From CAZJFH01 sp964545205 (GTDB taxonomy: Bacteria; Pseudomonadota; Alphaproteobacteria; Rhodospirillales; Magnetospirillaceae), in NCBI GenBank assembly GCA_964545205.1, contig CAZJFH010000056.1, positions 1-33,620 on the forward strand: a DNA stretch of 33,620 bases, written 5' to 3'. Numbering within the stretch: the first letter of the stretch is position 1; every line of letters begins with the position of its first letter. The translations under genes and the position numbers were made by a program. Below the pieces are notes generated by a model. That model had not been told where the DNA came from and ran no database searches. It saw only the letters and a list, made by a program, of their open reading frames with translations. This document shows positions 27,020 through 33,620 of the stretch, one piece after another.

Positions 27020-28330
27020 ATGGAGCGCAATTCGCTGGACGCCTACTGGATGCCGTTCACCGCCAACCGGCAGTTCAAGGCCGCGCCGCGGCTGCTGGTC
27101 GGCGCCGAGGGCATGCGTTACCGCACCGCCGACGGCCGCACGATTCTCGACGGCGCCGCCGGGCTGTGGTGCGTCAATGCCGGGCATGGCCGGCAGCCGA
27201 TCGTCGCCGCGATCCAGGCGCAGGCCGCGGCCATGGACTACGCGCCGCCGTTCCAGATGGGGCAGCCGCTGGCCTTCGAACTGGCGGCGCGGCTGGCGAC
27301 GCTGCTGCCCGCCGACATCGACCACGTGTTCTTCACCAATTCCGGCTCGGAATCGGTGGACACGGCGATGAAGATCGCGCTCGCCCACCACCGCGCCCGC
27401 GGCGAGGGCCAGCGCACCCGCTTCATCGGCCGCGAGCGCGGCTATCACGGCGTCGGCTTCGGCGGCATCTCGGTCGGCGGCATCGCCAACAACCGCAAGG
27501 CGTTCGGGACCATGCTGGCCGGCGTCGACCACCTGCCCCACACCCATGCGCCCGCGCGCAACGCCTTCAGCCGCGGCCAGCCGGAATGGGGCGCGCACCT
27601 GGCCGAGGAGCTGGAGCGCATCGTCGCCCTGCACGACGCCTCGACCATCGCCGCCGTGATCGTCGAACCGATGGCCGGCTCGACCGGCGTGCTGATTCCG
27701 CCCAAGGGCTATCTCGAGCGCCTGCGCGCGCTGTGCGACAAGCACGGCCTGCTGCTGATCTTCGACGAGGTCATCACCGGCTTCGGCCGCCTCGGCGCCG
27801 CCTTCGCCGCCGAGCGCTTCGACGTCGTGCCCGACATGATCACCATGGCCAAGGGCCTGACCAACGGCGCCGTGCCGATGGGCGCGGTGGCGGTGCGCCG
27901 CCATGTCCACGACGCCCTGATGCAGGGCCCGGAGAACGCCATCGAGCTGTTCCACGGCTACACCTATTCGGCGCATCCGCTGGCCTGCGCGGCCGGGCTG
28001 GCGACGCTGGACGTCTATCGCGACGAGGACCTGTTCGCCCGCGCCGCCGGCCTGGAGGCGGCGTTCGAGGCCGCCGTGCACGGCCTGCGCGGCCTGCCGC
28101 ACGTCGTCGACATCCGCAATCTCGGCCTGGTCGCCGGCGTCGAGCTGGAGCCGCGACCCGGGGCTCCGGGCGCCCGCGGCTACGACGTGTTCGTGAAGTG
28201 CTTCGAGACCGGGCTGCTGGCGCGAGTCACCGGCGACACCATCGCGCTGTCGCCGCCGCTGATCATCGCGCCGGCCGAGATCGACGAGATGGCGGCGATC
28301 CTGGCCGACGCGATCCGGGCGGTGGCCTGA
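27020..28330 (+). CDS. Class III omega-aminotransferase (beta-alanine:pyruvate type)
   Basis: This 436-residue PLP enzyme has the N-terminal DAYWMPFTANRQFK, characteristic of beta-alanine-pyruvate and related omega-transaminases. It also has FFTNSGSESVDTAMKIA, the aspartate in LLIFDEVITGFGRLG, the PLP lysine in ITMAKGLTNGAVPMG, and FHGYTYSAHPLACAA. It would move an amino group from a beta-amino acid or amine to pyruvate. ATG 27020 is preferred because GGAGG at 27010-27014 lies 5 bases upstream; ATGs at 27008 and 27017 are in frame. A BKACE enzyme and an aldehyde dehydrogenase are encoded nearby. The exact donor is not determined. Confidence 0.92.
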   Translation: MERNSLDAYWMPFTANRQFKAAPRLLVGAEGMRYRTADGRTILDGAAGLWCVNAGHGRQPIVAAIQAQAAAMDYAPPFQMGQPLAFELAARLATLLPADIDHVFFTNSGSESVDTAMKIALAHHRARGEGQRTRFIGRERGYHGVGFGGISVGGIANNRKAFGTMLAGVDHLPHTHAPARNAFSRGQPEWGAHLAEELERIVALHDASTIAAVIVEPMAGSTGVLIPPKGYLERLRALCDKHGLLLIFDEVITGFGRLGAAFAAERFDVVPDMITMAKGLTNGAVPMGAVAVRRHVHDALMQGPENAIELFHGYTYSAHPLACAAGLATLDVYRDEDLFARAAGLEAAFEAAVHGLRGLPHVVDIRNLGLVAGVELEPRPGAPGARGYDVFVKCFETGLLARVTGDTIALSPPLIIAPAEIDEMAAILADAIRAVA

Positions 28331-28337
28331 CGCCCGC

Positions 28338-28775
28338 TCAGGCCGGCAGCTTGACCGGCACCGGCCTGGCGCGGCGCGGCGTCAGGTCGGTGGGCAGGAC
28401 CATGTCGAGCTCGGGCGACATCGCCTCGCGCAGATGGGCCAGCACGCCCATGCGATAGTCGGCGATGATCGGCGACCAGGTGACGTGCAGCCCGCCGCGC
28501 GACTCGTAGGCCAGGATTTCCGGCGTGTCCCGCGCCTCGGCCAGCGACGCGGCGAGATCCTCGGTGGCGCCGACATGCACCCAGGCCGGGCGCACGCCGC
28601 GGTGCCAGACGACGTAGACGCCGCCGACGCCGCGCAGCTTGGCGAGCTCCAGGCGGATCGACAGCAGACGGTGGTAGTAGCCCTTCGGCGGCTTCACCCA
28701 GCCCGGATCGGCCGGCGCGGCTGCCACCGCCGGCGGCGGCGGTCGTTGTTCCCTGAACAGCCCCAGCAAGGACAT
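28338..28775 (-). CDS. Hypothetical protein with possible GIY-YIG-like core
   Basis: In this 145-residue protein the middle part reads GVGGVYVVWHRGVRPAWVHV then GATEDLAASLAEAR, resembling the strand order of a GIY-YIG domain (GVYVVW for GIY, VHVGAT for YVG-T). The usual catalytic Arg and Glu are not clearly placed, so a nuclease role is unproven. The N-terminus is proline-rich (RPPPPAVAAAPADP). ATG 28775 starts MSLLGLFREQ; an upstream ATG at 28838 is possible. It is the last of three genes on this strand after the BKACE enzyme and stops 7 bp from the aminotransferase stop. Confidence 0.62.
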   Translation of the reverse strand: MSLLGLFREQRPPPPAVAAAPADPGWVKPPKGYYHRLLSIRLELAKLRGVGGVYVVWHRGVRPAWVHVGATEDLAASLAEARDTPEILAYESRGGLHVTWSPIIADYRMGVLAHLREAMSPELDMVLPTDLTPRRARPVPVKLPA

Positions 28776-28842
28776 GATCGCGTCCGAATTCGCCTCGCCC
28801 CTGCCCCCGAAGGATGGTCGAATCGCGGCAAAATGCAAGCGG

Positions 28843-29133
28843 TTACGACAGCCGGGCGATGCGCTCCTCGAAGTCCTGCTGCAGCGCGTCCCATTCGTCC
28901 TCCCACTCGCCGCGCAGGCGGCCCCAGGTTCCGTCCGGCTCCTGATCCAGCCCCTCCAGCTTGTCGGCCAGCGCGTCGCGGCGGGCCTCCAGCGTCTCCA
29001 GTTCGCCTTCGAGACCGGCCCGCAGATCCGCGTCGAGGTCGCCCTCGGCGAGGCGGTTGCGGGCCCGCTGGATGCGGAAGTCGAGATCGTTCAGGCGCTG
29101 CCGCATCGCGGCGCTGTAGGCGTGGCGGCCCAT
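28843..29133 (-). CDS. Small coiled-coil protein, unknown function
   Basis: This 96-residue protein is almost wholly helical and charged. Heptad-like segments run from RQRLNDLDFRIQRARNRLAE to ELETLEARRDALADKLEGL and end in EWDALQQDFEERIARL. The ATG at 29133 has an excellent GGAGG 5 bases before it. It lies 69 bp after the BKACE gene and 67 bp before the next gene. No function is recognised; it may be an adaptor or simply a structural helix pair. Confidence 0.72.
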   Translation of the reverse strand: MGRHAYSAAMRQRLNDLDFRIQRARNRLAEGDLDADLRAGLEGELETLEARRDALADKLEGLDQEPDGTWGRLRGEWEDEWDALQQDFEERIARLS

Positions 29134-29147
29134 CGCGTCCTCCGGTG

Positions 29148-29177
29148 CCATCCCTCCTGATCCCATCCCTTCTGATC
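29148..29177. repeat. Tandem 15-bp duplication
   Basis: CCATCCCTCCTGATC (29148-29162) is followed directly by CCATCCCTTCTGATC (29163-29177), a tandem copy with one mismatch, between the BKACE stop and the coiled-coil gene's ribosome site. It probably arose by slippage. Confidence 0.75.
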
Positions 29178-29202
29178 GACGTGGCGCCCGCCGCCACCGC
29201 GA

Positions 29203-30033
29203 TCAAGAGCCGAGGCCGAGCAGTCCGCGCGCCTCGGCCGCCGTGGCCGGCCGGGCGCCGTAGCGCCCGCACAGATCGGCGACGCGGGCCACCAGCTCGG
29301 CATTGCTGGCCGCCAGCCGCTGCCTGTCGAACCGGATGTTGTCCTCGAGCCCGGTGCGGACATGGCCGCCGCGCGCCAGCGCCCAGTGATTGACCTCGAG
29401 CTGATGGCGGCCGATCCCCGCCGCCGTCCAGGTCGCGCCGGGCAGGATTTCGTGCAGTTCCGAGACCAGGAAATCGAGGACCTTCTCGCGCGCCGGCAGG
29501 GCGCCGGGGATGCCGAGCACGAACTGCACGTGCGGCGGCGCCCGCAAGAGGCCGCGGTCGACCAGGGCGCGGGCGTTGTAGAGCATCGCCAGGTCGAAGA
29601 CCTCGATCTCGGGCTTGATGTCGCGGTCCAGCATGGCGCGCGCCAGCTCGTCGACGAGCTGCGGCGGGTTCTCGTAGATCATGGTCGGGAAGTTGACCGA
29701 GCCGGTGGCCAGCGACGCCATGTCGGGCCCCAGCGGCAGCGCCGCCCCGCGCTCGGCGCCCGAGCGGCCGCGGCCGCCGGTCGAGAACTGGACGATCATG
29801 CCGGGGCAGTGCCTGCGCACGCCGTCGAGCACCGCCTGGAACAGCGCCGGGTCCGACGACGGCGATTCGTCGGGATCGCGCACATGGACGTGGACCAGCG
29901 CGGCGCCGGCCTCGAAGGCGGCGTGGGTCGATTCGATCTGCTCGGCCGGGGTGATCGGCACCGCCGGATTGTCGGCTTTCCTGGGCACCGAGCCGGTGAT
30001 GGCGACTGCGATGATGGCGGGTCTGTCGGTCAT
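29203..30033 (-). CDS. Beta-keto acid cleavage enzyme (BKACE, DUF849)
   Basis: This 276-residue TIM-barrel protein has PAIIAVAITGSVPRKADNP at its start, the zinc ligands H48 and H50 in LVHVHVRDPDESPS, and the C-terminal zinc glutamate with adjacent Asp in RTGLEDNIRFD. These are hallmarks of the family that contains 3-keto-5-aminohexanoate cleavage enzyme (Kce), which splits a beta-keto acid with acetyl-CoA into acetoacetate and a CoA ester. The family covers many substrates, so the true one is unknown. ATG 30033 begins MTDRPAI. It is divergent from the aldehyde dehydrogenase by 72 bp and likely co-regulated with it. Confidence 0.9.
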   Translation of the reverse strand: MTDRPAIIAVAITGSVPRKADNPAVPITPAEQIESTHAAFEAGAALVHVHVRDPDESPSSDPALFQAVLDGVRRHCPGMIVQFSTGGRGRSGAERGAALPLGPDMASLATGSVNFPTMIYENPPQLVDELARAMLDRDIKPEIEVFDLAMLYNARALVDRGLLRAPPHVQFVLGIPGALPAREKVLDFLVSELHEILPGATWTAAGIGRHQLEVNHWALARGGHVRTGLEDNIRFDRQRLAASNAELVARVADLCGRYGARPATAAEARGLLGLGS

Positions 30034-30105
30034 GGGCCTCTCGTCCATTTGAAGTCGGCGGCGGAGCGCGACACAATGACGGGCCATCTTAGGAAGGAGG
30101 AGACG

Positions 30106-31683
30106 ATGAGCCAAGCCGCCGCCCTGCCGCGCGTCACCTATTCCAATATCGGCGTCGACTTCGCGCCCGTCCACGACCACCTCGACGTCGCCATCCCGCG
30201 CTTCGAGGCCCAGGGGCTGGGCCGCGACATCGCCAACCGCATCGCCGGCCGCGACGACGTCGAGGGCACGCCCTACGAGGTCGCCAGCCCGATCGACCGC
30301 GACCTGGTGCTGGGCCGCTTCGTCGCGGCCGGCCCGGCCGCCGTCGACCGCGCCTTCCAGGCCGCCCAGGCGGCGTTCGCAGAGTGGTCGCGGCTGGCCT
30401 GGCGCGAGCGCGTCGCGCGGATGCAGGCTTTCGCGGCAGCGCTGGAGCGGCGCAAGGTCGACATCGCCGTCGCCTGCCTGCTCGAGGTCGGCAAGTCGCG
30501 CATCGAGGCGATGGGCGAGGCCGAGGAGGCGGTCGACATGGTGCGCTACTACTGCGCCGAGATGGAGCGCAACGACGGCTACGCCATGCCGATGCAGCGC
30601 GCCTTCCCGCAGGAGGAGACCGCCGTGATGCTGCGGCCGCTGGGCGTGTTCGCCGTCATCGCGCCGTTCAATTTCCCGGTGGCGCTGTCGGTCGGCATGA
30701 TGACCGGCGCGCTGCTGACCGGCAACACGGTGGTCTACAAGCCGAGCCCGATGGCCGGCCTCACCGGCGCGCTGCTGGTCGCGGCGCTGGAGGAGGCCGG
30801 GCTGCCGGCGGGCGTCGTCGGCATGGTCTGCGGCGGCGAGGCGGTCGGCCGGGCGATGATCGCCCACCCGCTGCTGGCCGGCGCCGCCTTCACCGGCTCG
30901 CTCGCGGTGGGCATGGAGATCTACCGCGGCCTTGCCGCCGGCGCCCATGCCCGGCCGGTGGTGCTGGAGATGGGCGGCAAGAACCCGGCCTACGTCACCG
31001 CCAGCGCCGATCTCGACACCGCCGCCGCCGGCGTGATGCGCTCGGCGTTCGGACTGCAGGGCCAGAAGTGCAGCGCCTGCTCGAAGGCCTATGTCGAGGA
31101 GTCGGTGATGCGGCCGTTCCTCGACCGGCTGCTGGCGATGTCGGAGAGGCTGGTCGTCGGCGATCCGCGCCGGCGCGAGACCTTCATGGGGCCGGTGATC
31201 GACGAGCGCGCCGGGCGCCGCTTCGACGAGGCCGCCGCAGCCGCGCGCCGCGACGGCCGCGTGCTGCTGGGCGGCGAGCGGCTGGCGGCCGGCGTGTACG
31301 ACAAGGGCGTCTACGTGCCGCCGACCGTCGTCGCCGGCCTGGCGCCGGAGCATCCGATCAACCGCGACGAGTTGTTCCTGCCGTTCCTGTCGGTCCAGTC
31401 CTTCACCGATCTCGGCGCCGCCATCGCCGACGGCAACCGGGTCGCCTACGGGCTGACCGCCGGCTGCTACACCACCGACGACGGCGAACTGGCGCTGTTC
31501 CTCGACCGCGCCGAGGCCGGCGTCGTCTACGCCAACCGCGCCTCGGGCGCCACCACCGGCGCCTGGCCCGGCGTCCAGACCTTCTGCGGCTGGAAGGGCT
31601 CGGGCGTCTCGGGCAAGGGCGGCCTGGGCCCCTATTACCTGCCGCAGTTCCTGCGCGAGCAGAGCCGCACGATCATGCGGTGA
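30106..31683 (+). CDS. Aldehyde dehydrogenase (1-pyrroline-5-carboxylate dehydrogenase-like)
   Basis: This 525-residue NAD-dependent dehydrogenase has IAPFNFPVALSVGMMTGALL, the glutamate in VLEMGGKNPAYV and the catalytic cysteine in LQGQKCSACSKAYVEE. The GQKCSACS form is typical of the P5C dehydrogenase branch rather than general ALDHs. The N-terminal 60 residues are an extension before the catalytic region. AGGAGG at 30095-30100 is 5 bases before the chosen ATG 30106. The stop TGA (31681-31683) abuts the convergent lptG stop. With the BKACE enzyme and aminotransferase it may oxidise a semialdehyde; the substrate is unknown. Confidence 0.9.
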   Translation: MSQAAALPRVTYSNIGVDFAPVHDHLDVAIPRFEAQGLGRDIANRIAGRDDVEGTPYEVASPIDRDLVLGRFVAAGPAAVDRAFQAAQAAFAEWSRLAWRERVARMQAFAAALERRKVDIAVACLLEVGKSRIEAMGEAEEAVDMVRYYCAEMERNDGYAMPMQRAFPQEETAVMLRPLGVFAVIAPFNFPVALSVGMMTGALLTGNTVVYKPSPMAGLTGALLVAALEEAGLPAGVVGMVCGGEAVGRAMIAHPLLAGAAFTGSLAVGMEIYRGLAAGAHARPVVLEMGGKNPAYVTASADLDTAAAGVMRSAFGLQGQKCSACSKAYVEESVMRPFLDRLLAMSERLVVGDPRRRETFMGPVIDERAGRRFDEAAAAARRDGRVLLGGERLAAGVYDKGVYVPPTVVAGLAPEHPINRDELFLPFLSVQSFTDLGAAIADGNRVAYGLTAGCYTTDDGELALFLDRAEAGVVYANRASGATTGAWPGVQTFCGWKGSGVSGKGGLGPYYLPQFLREQSRTIMR

Positions 31684-32790
31684 TCAGCCGTCCTCGTAGT
31701 GGAACAAGAGAGCCATGCCGGCCATCGCGGTGATGACCGGCGGGCTCCAGGCGGCGAGCCAGAGCGGCAGGCTCTGCGAGGCGCCCATGGCGTTGACGAT
31801 GTTGGAGAAGAAGTAGAACAGCAGGCCGGCGGCGACGCCGCCGCCGAAGCGCAGCAGCACGCCGCCCGAGCGCAGGTTCGGATGCAGCGCGAACACCGCC
31901 GCGATCAGCACCATCGAGCACAGCAGCAGCGGCAGCGCCAGCAGGGTCTGCAGGTACAGCCGCTGTTTGTGGGTCGAGAAGCCGGCGGCGTCGAAATACT
32001 CGATGTAGGCCGGCAGCTGCCAGAACGAGATGCTTTCGGTCGAGGCGAAATTGTCGTTGATGCGCCGCGGCGTCAGGCCGGTCGAGAACTCGAGCAGGTC
32101 GTGGTGCAGCGCCGGGTCGCCCGGACGCATCTCCCAGGCGTCCTCGAGCACGAACAGGCCGTCGATGAGGATGGCGCGCGGCGCCTCGATGCGGTGGCTG
32201 AAGCGGTTGTCCTCGCCCATGACGATGATCGACAGGCGGTGCAGGCGCAGTTCCAGCCCCTCCTGGCGCACCTTCTTGGCGTGCACGACCACCACCCGGC
32301 CGTCGTCGCGCGCCTCGCGCAGCCACAGCCCGTTCTCGCCCACCGAGAGCGGGCTGTTGTCGCGGATCGAGAACCGGTCCTCCATCGCCTCGAACCGCGA
32401 ATGCATGGTCGCGGCCAGGGGATGGAACACGGTGACGTCGACGACGCCCAGGGTGAAGGCGCAGAACAGCACCGGCGCCAGGAACTGCCACACCGAGACC
32501 CCGGCGGCGCGCACCGCGACCAGTTCGTGGCTGCGGGTCAGCCGCCACAGGGCGATCATGCTGCCCAGCATGACCGCGAACGGCATCGCCACGTGCACCA
32601 TCTGCGGCAGCTTGAGGAGCGCCATCACCAGCACGGAATCGATGCCGGCGTCGCGTTTCGACGCCAGCCGGCGCATCAGCTCGATCGAATCGCCGAGCAG
32701 CACCAGCCCGACGATGAACAGCGTCATCCCCAGGAAGGCGACCAGAAAATTCCGGGCCAGATAGCCGCTCAGGGTCTTAGACAGTCGCAT
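31684..32790 (-). CDS. lptG: LPS export ABC transporter permease LptG
   Basis: This 368-residue inner-membrane protein belongs to the Lpt system that moves lipopolysaccharide to the outer membrane. Two N-terminal helices flank GDSIELMRRL, a third follows the coupling stretch RLTRSHELVAVRAAGVS, then comes a periplasmic beta domain (about 125-285), and three C-terminal helices end in LLFHYEDG. Start ATG 32790 (MRLSKTLSGYLARNF) fits the family; the 10 upstream codons do not. The usual neighbour lptF is not next to it here. It is divergent from the adenosyltransferase gene and convergent with the dehydrogenase. Confidence 0.93.
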   Translation of the reverse strand: MRLSKTLSGYLARNFLVAFLGMTLFIVGLVLLGDSIELMRRLASKRDAGIDSVLVMALLKLPQMVHVAMPFAVMLGSMIALWRLTRSHELVAVRAAGVSVWQFLAPVLFCAFTLGVVDVTVFHPLAATMHSRFEAMEDRFSIRDNSPLSVGENGLWLREARDDGRVVVVHAKKVRQEGLELRLHRLSIIVMGEDNRFSHRIEAPRAILIDGLFVLEDAWEMRPGDPALHHDLLEFSTGLTPRRINDNFASTESISFWQLPAYIEYFDAAGFSTHKQRLYLQTLLALPLLLCSMVLIAAVFALHPNLRSGGVLLRFGGGVAAGLLFYFFSNIVNAMGASQSLPLWLAAWSPPVITAMAGMALLFHYEDG

Positions 32791-32827
32791 AGCGTCCGTT
32801 TCCGCCGGCGCCGCTCGCATGAACCGG

Positions 32828-32852
32828 CCTGCCGCGCTATATCTGCGGCAGG
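32828..32852. repeat. Hairpin in lptG/ATR divergent region
   Basis: CCTGCCGC (32828-32835) and GCGGCAGG (32845-32852) form a perfect 8-bp hairpin with a 9-nt loop between the divergent starts. It could be an operator or an mRNA structure; no family recognised. Confidence 0.4.
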
Positions 32853-32877
32853 CAGATCACTGGAAGGATGATGGCGC

Positions 32878-33444
32878 ATGGTCCAGCTCACCCGCATCTA
32901 CACGCGCGGAGGCGACAAGGGCAAGACTTCTCTCGGCGATGGCCGCCGAGTCGCCAAGCACGACCTGCGGGTCGCCGCCTACGGCACGGTCGACGAGGCC
33001 AACGCGGTGCTCGGCGTCGCGCGCCTGCACGCCGCCGGCGATGCCGACGCCATGCTGGCCCGCATCCAGAACGACCTGTTCGACCTCGGCGCCGACCTGT
33101 GCACGCCGGCCAAGGAGGACGAGCAGCCGAACCAGGCGCTGCGCATCGTCCAGGCGCAGGTCGACCGGCTGGAGGCCGAGATCGACGCCATGAACGCCAG
33201 GCTGGCGCCGCTGAAGTCGTTCATCCTGCCGGGCGGCAGCGCGGCGGCGGCGCAGCTTCATCTGGCGCGCACCGTCGTGCGCCGGGCCGAGCGCCTGATC
33301 ACCGAGCTCGCCGGCGCCGAGGCGGTCAATCCGCTGGCGGTCGCCTACGTCAACCGTCTGTCGGACCACCTGTTCGTGCTGGCCCGCCACCTGAACGGCG
33401 ACGGCGCCGGCGACGTGCTGTGGACGCCGGGCGCCAACCGCTAG
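32878..33444 (+). CDS. Cob(I)alamin adenosyltransferase, PduO-type
   Basis: This 188-residue enzyme adenosylates cobalamin to give coenzyme B12. It has the N-terminal ATP-binding motif YTRGGDKGKTSLGDG (about residues 8-22), then AAYGTVDEANAVLGVAR, LFDLGADL, SFILPGGS and RRAERLI, with the C-terminal NRLSDHLFVLAR helix that contacts corrinoid. This is the PduO/MMAB family, not CobA. It may serve adenosylcobalamin enzymes elsewhere in the genome. The ATG 32878 lies after GGAAGG about 10 bases upstream. EtfB follows 121 bp later, a common alphaproteobacterial order. Confidence 0.95.
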   Translation: MVQLTRIYTRGGDKGKTSLGDGRRVAKHDLRVAAYGTVDEANAVLGVARLHAAGDADAMLARIQNDLFDLGADLCTPAKEDEQPNQALRIVQAQVDRLEAEIDAMNARLAPLKSFILPGGSAAAAQLHLARTVVRRAERLITELAGAEAVNPLAVAYVNRLSDHLFVLARHLNGDGAGDVLWTPGANR

Positions 33445-33457
33445 GCCCGGGGCGACG

Positions 33458-33486
33458 TTGACAGGATCGCCCGCCCGGCCTTAGTG
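33458..33486 (+). promoter_or_regulatory. Putative promoter upstream of etfB
   Basis: TTGACA (33458-33463), then 17 bp, then TTAGTG (33481-33486) lie between the adenosyltransferase stop and etfB. The -35 box is perfect and the -10 weak. It would give etfB its own promoter and a leader of about 75 bases. Confidence 0.5.
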
Positions 33487-33565
33487 TGCACTGCAATACC
33501 AATTTCGGGCGCCGCCGAAATGCCGGGCGCTCCGGCCGCGGCAGCCTTTGGGAGACAGGTGTCGG

Positions 33566-33620
33566 ATGAAGGTCCTGGTGGCGGTCAAGCGGGTCGTCGA
33601 CTACAACGTCAAGATCCGCG
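33566..33620 (+). CDS. etfB: Electron transfer flavoprotein subunit beta (first 18 codons; runs off right edge)
   Basis: The visible residues MKVLVAVKRVVDYNVKIR are the highly conserved N-terminus of EtfB, which with EtfA carries electrons from acyl-CoA dehydrogenases to the quinone pool. ATG 33566 has AGG 6 bases upstream and GGGAGA just before it. Only 18 codons are in the window, but this start is characteristic. Confidence 0.88.
   Translation, partial: MKVLVAVKRVVDYNVKIR

Overview
This 33.6 kb window is chromosomal DNA of a high-GC (roughly 70% by eye) alphaproteobacterium, most likely of the Rhodospirillales/Rhizobiales type. The basis is the gene content and order: chorismate mutase-hisC-tyrC divergent from metX-metW, a methyltransferase divergent from gloB, a PraR-like HTH regulator, a DUF2125 protein, and a PduO-type adenosyltransferase followed by etfB. 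The window is gene-dense, with about 35 protein genes. I see no rRNA or tRNA genes, no CRISPR array, no insertion sequence and no phage genes.

Layout. 1-5.2 kb: the 3' end of metH, then a tight operon of a small putative ribbon-helix-helix protein, a PIN-domain (VapC-like) protein and a DinG/XPD-type FeS helicase. 5.2-9.9 kb: a CheC-like protein translationally coupled to a triple-PAS GGDEF-EAL protein on the minus strand, divergent from a TerB-like gene and a 3-hydroxyisobutyrate dehydrogenase family gene. 9.9-12.2 kb: a hicAB toxin-antitoxin pair (hicA is only 59 codons), a ChaC-like gamma-glutamylcyclotransferase and a DUF2125 protein. 12.2-19.2 kb: the aromatic amino acid operon (chorismate mutase, hisC, tyrC), metX-metW, an atypical methyltransferase, gloB and a cupin gene. 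19.4-25 kb: an M48 lipoprotein peptidase, then queuosine genes (queA, tgt, a small unknown membrane protein, queF, a yhhQ-type transporter and queG). 25-33.6 kb: two regulators, an AT-richer patch holding a possible gene remnant, an omega-aminotransferase, a beta-keto-acid cleavage enzyme with two small unknown genes, an aldehyde dehydrogenase, lptG, a cobalamin adenosyltransferase and the first codons of etfB.

How the genes fit together. Several coherent functional units are visible. (i) Queuosine: QueF reduces preQ0, Tgt inserts preQ1 into tRNA, QueA and QueG complete the cyclopentene ring, and a YhhQ-like carrier could import precursor. (ii) Aromatic and methionine biosynthesis lie back to back around a shared promoter region. 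(iii) Three cobalamin-linked enzymes (MetH, QueG, PduO-type ATR) occur in one window. (iv) An aminotransferase, a BKACE enzyme and an aldehyde dehydrogenase suggest catabolism of an amino acid or beta-keto acid whose identity cannot be read from sequence.

The most unusual features are the putative RHH-PIN-DinG operon, the hicAB promoter embedded in the end of a neighbouring coding sequence, a compound hairpin repeat between two convergent genes with a partial copy 14 kb away at another convergent junction, and a run of convergent gene pairs whose stop codons touch or overlap.
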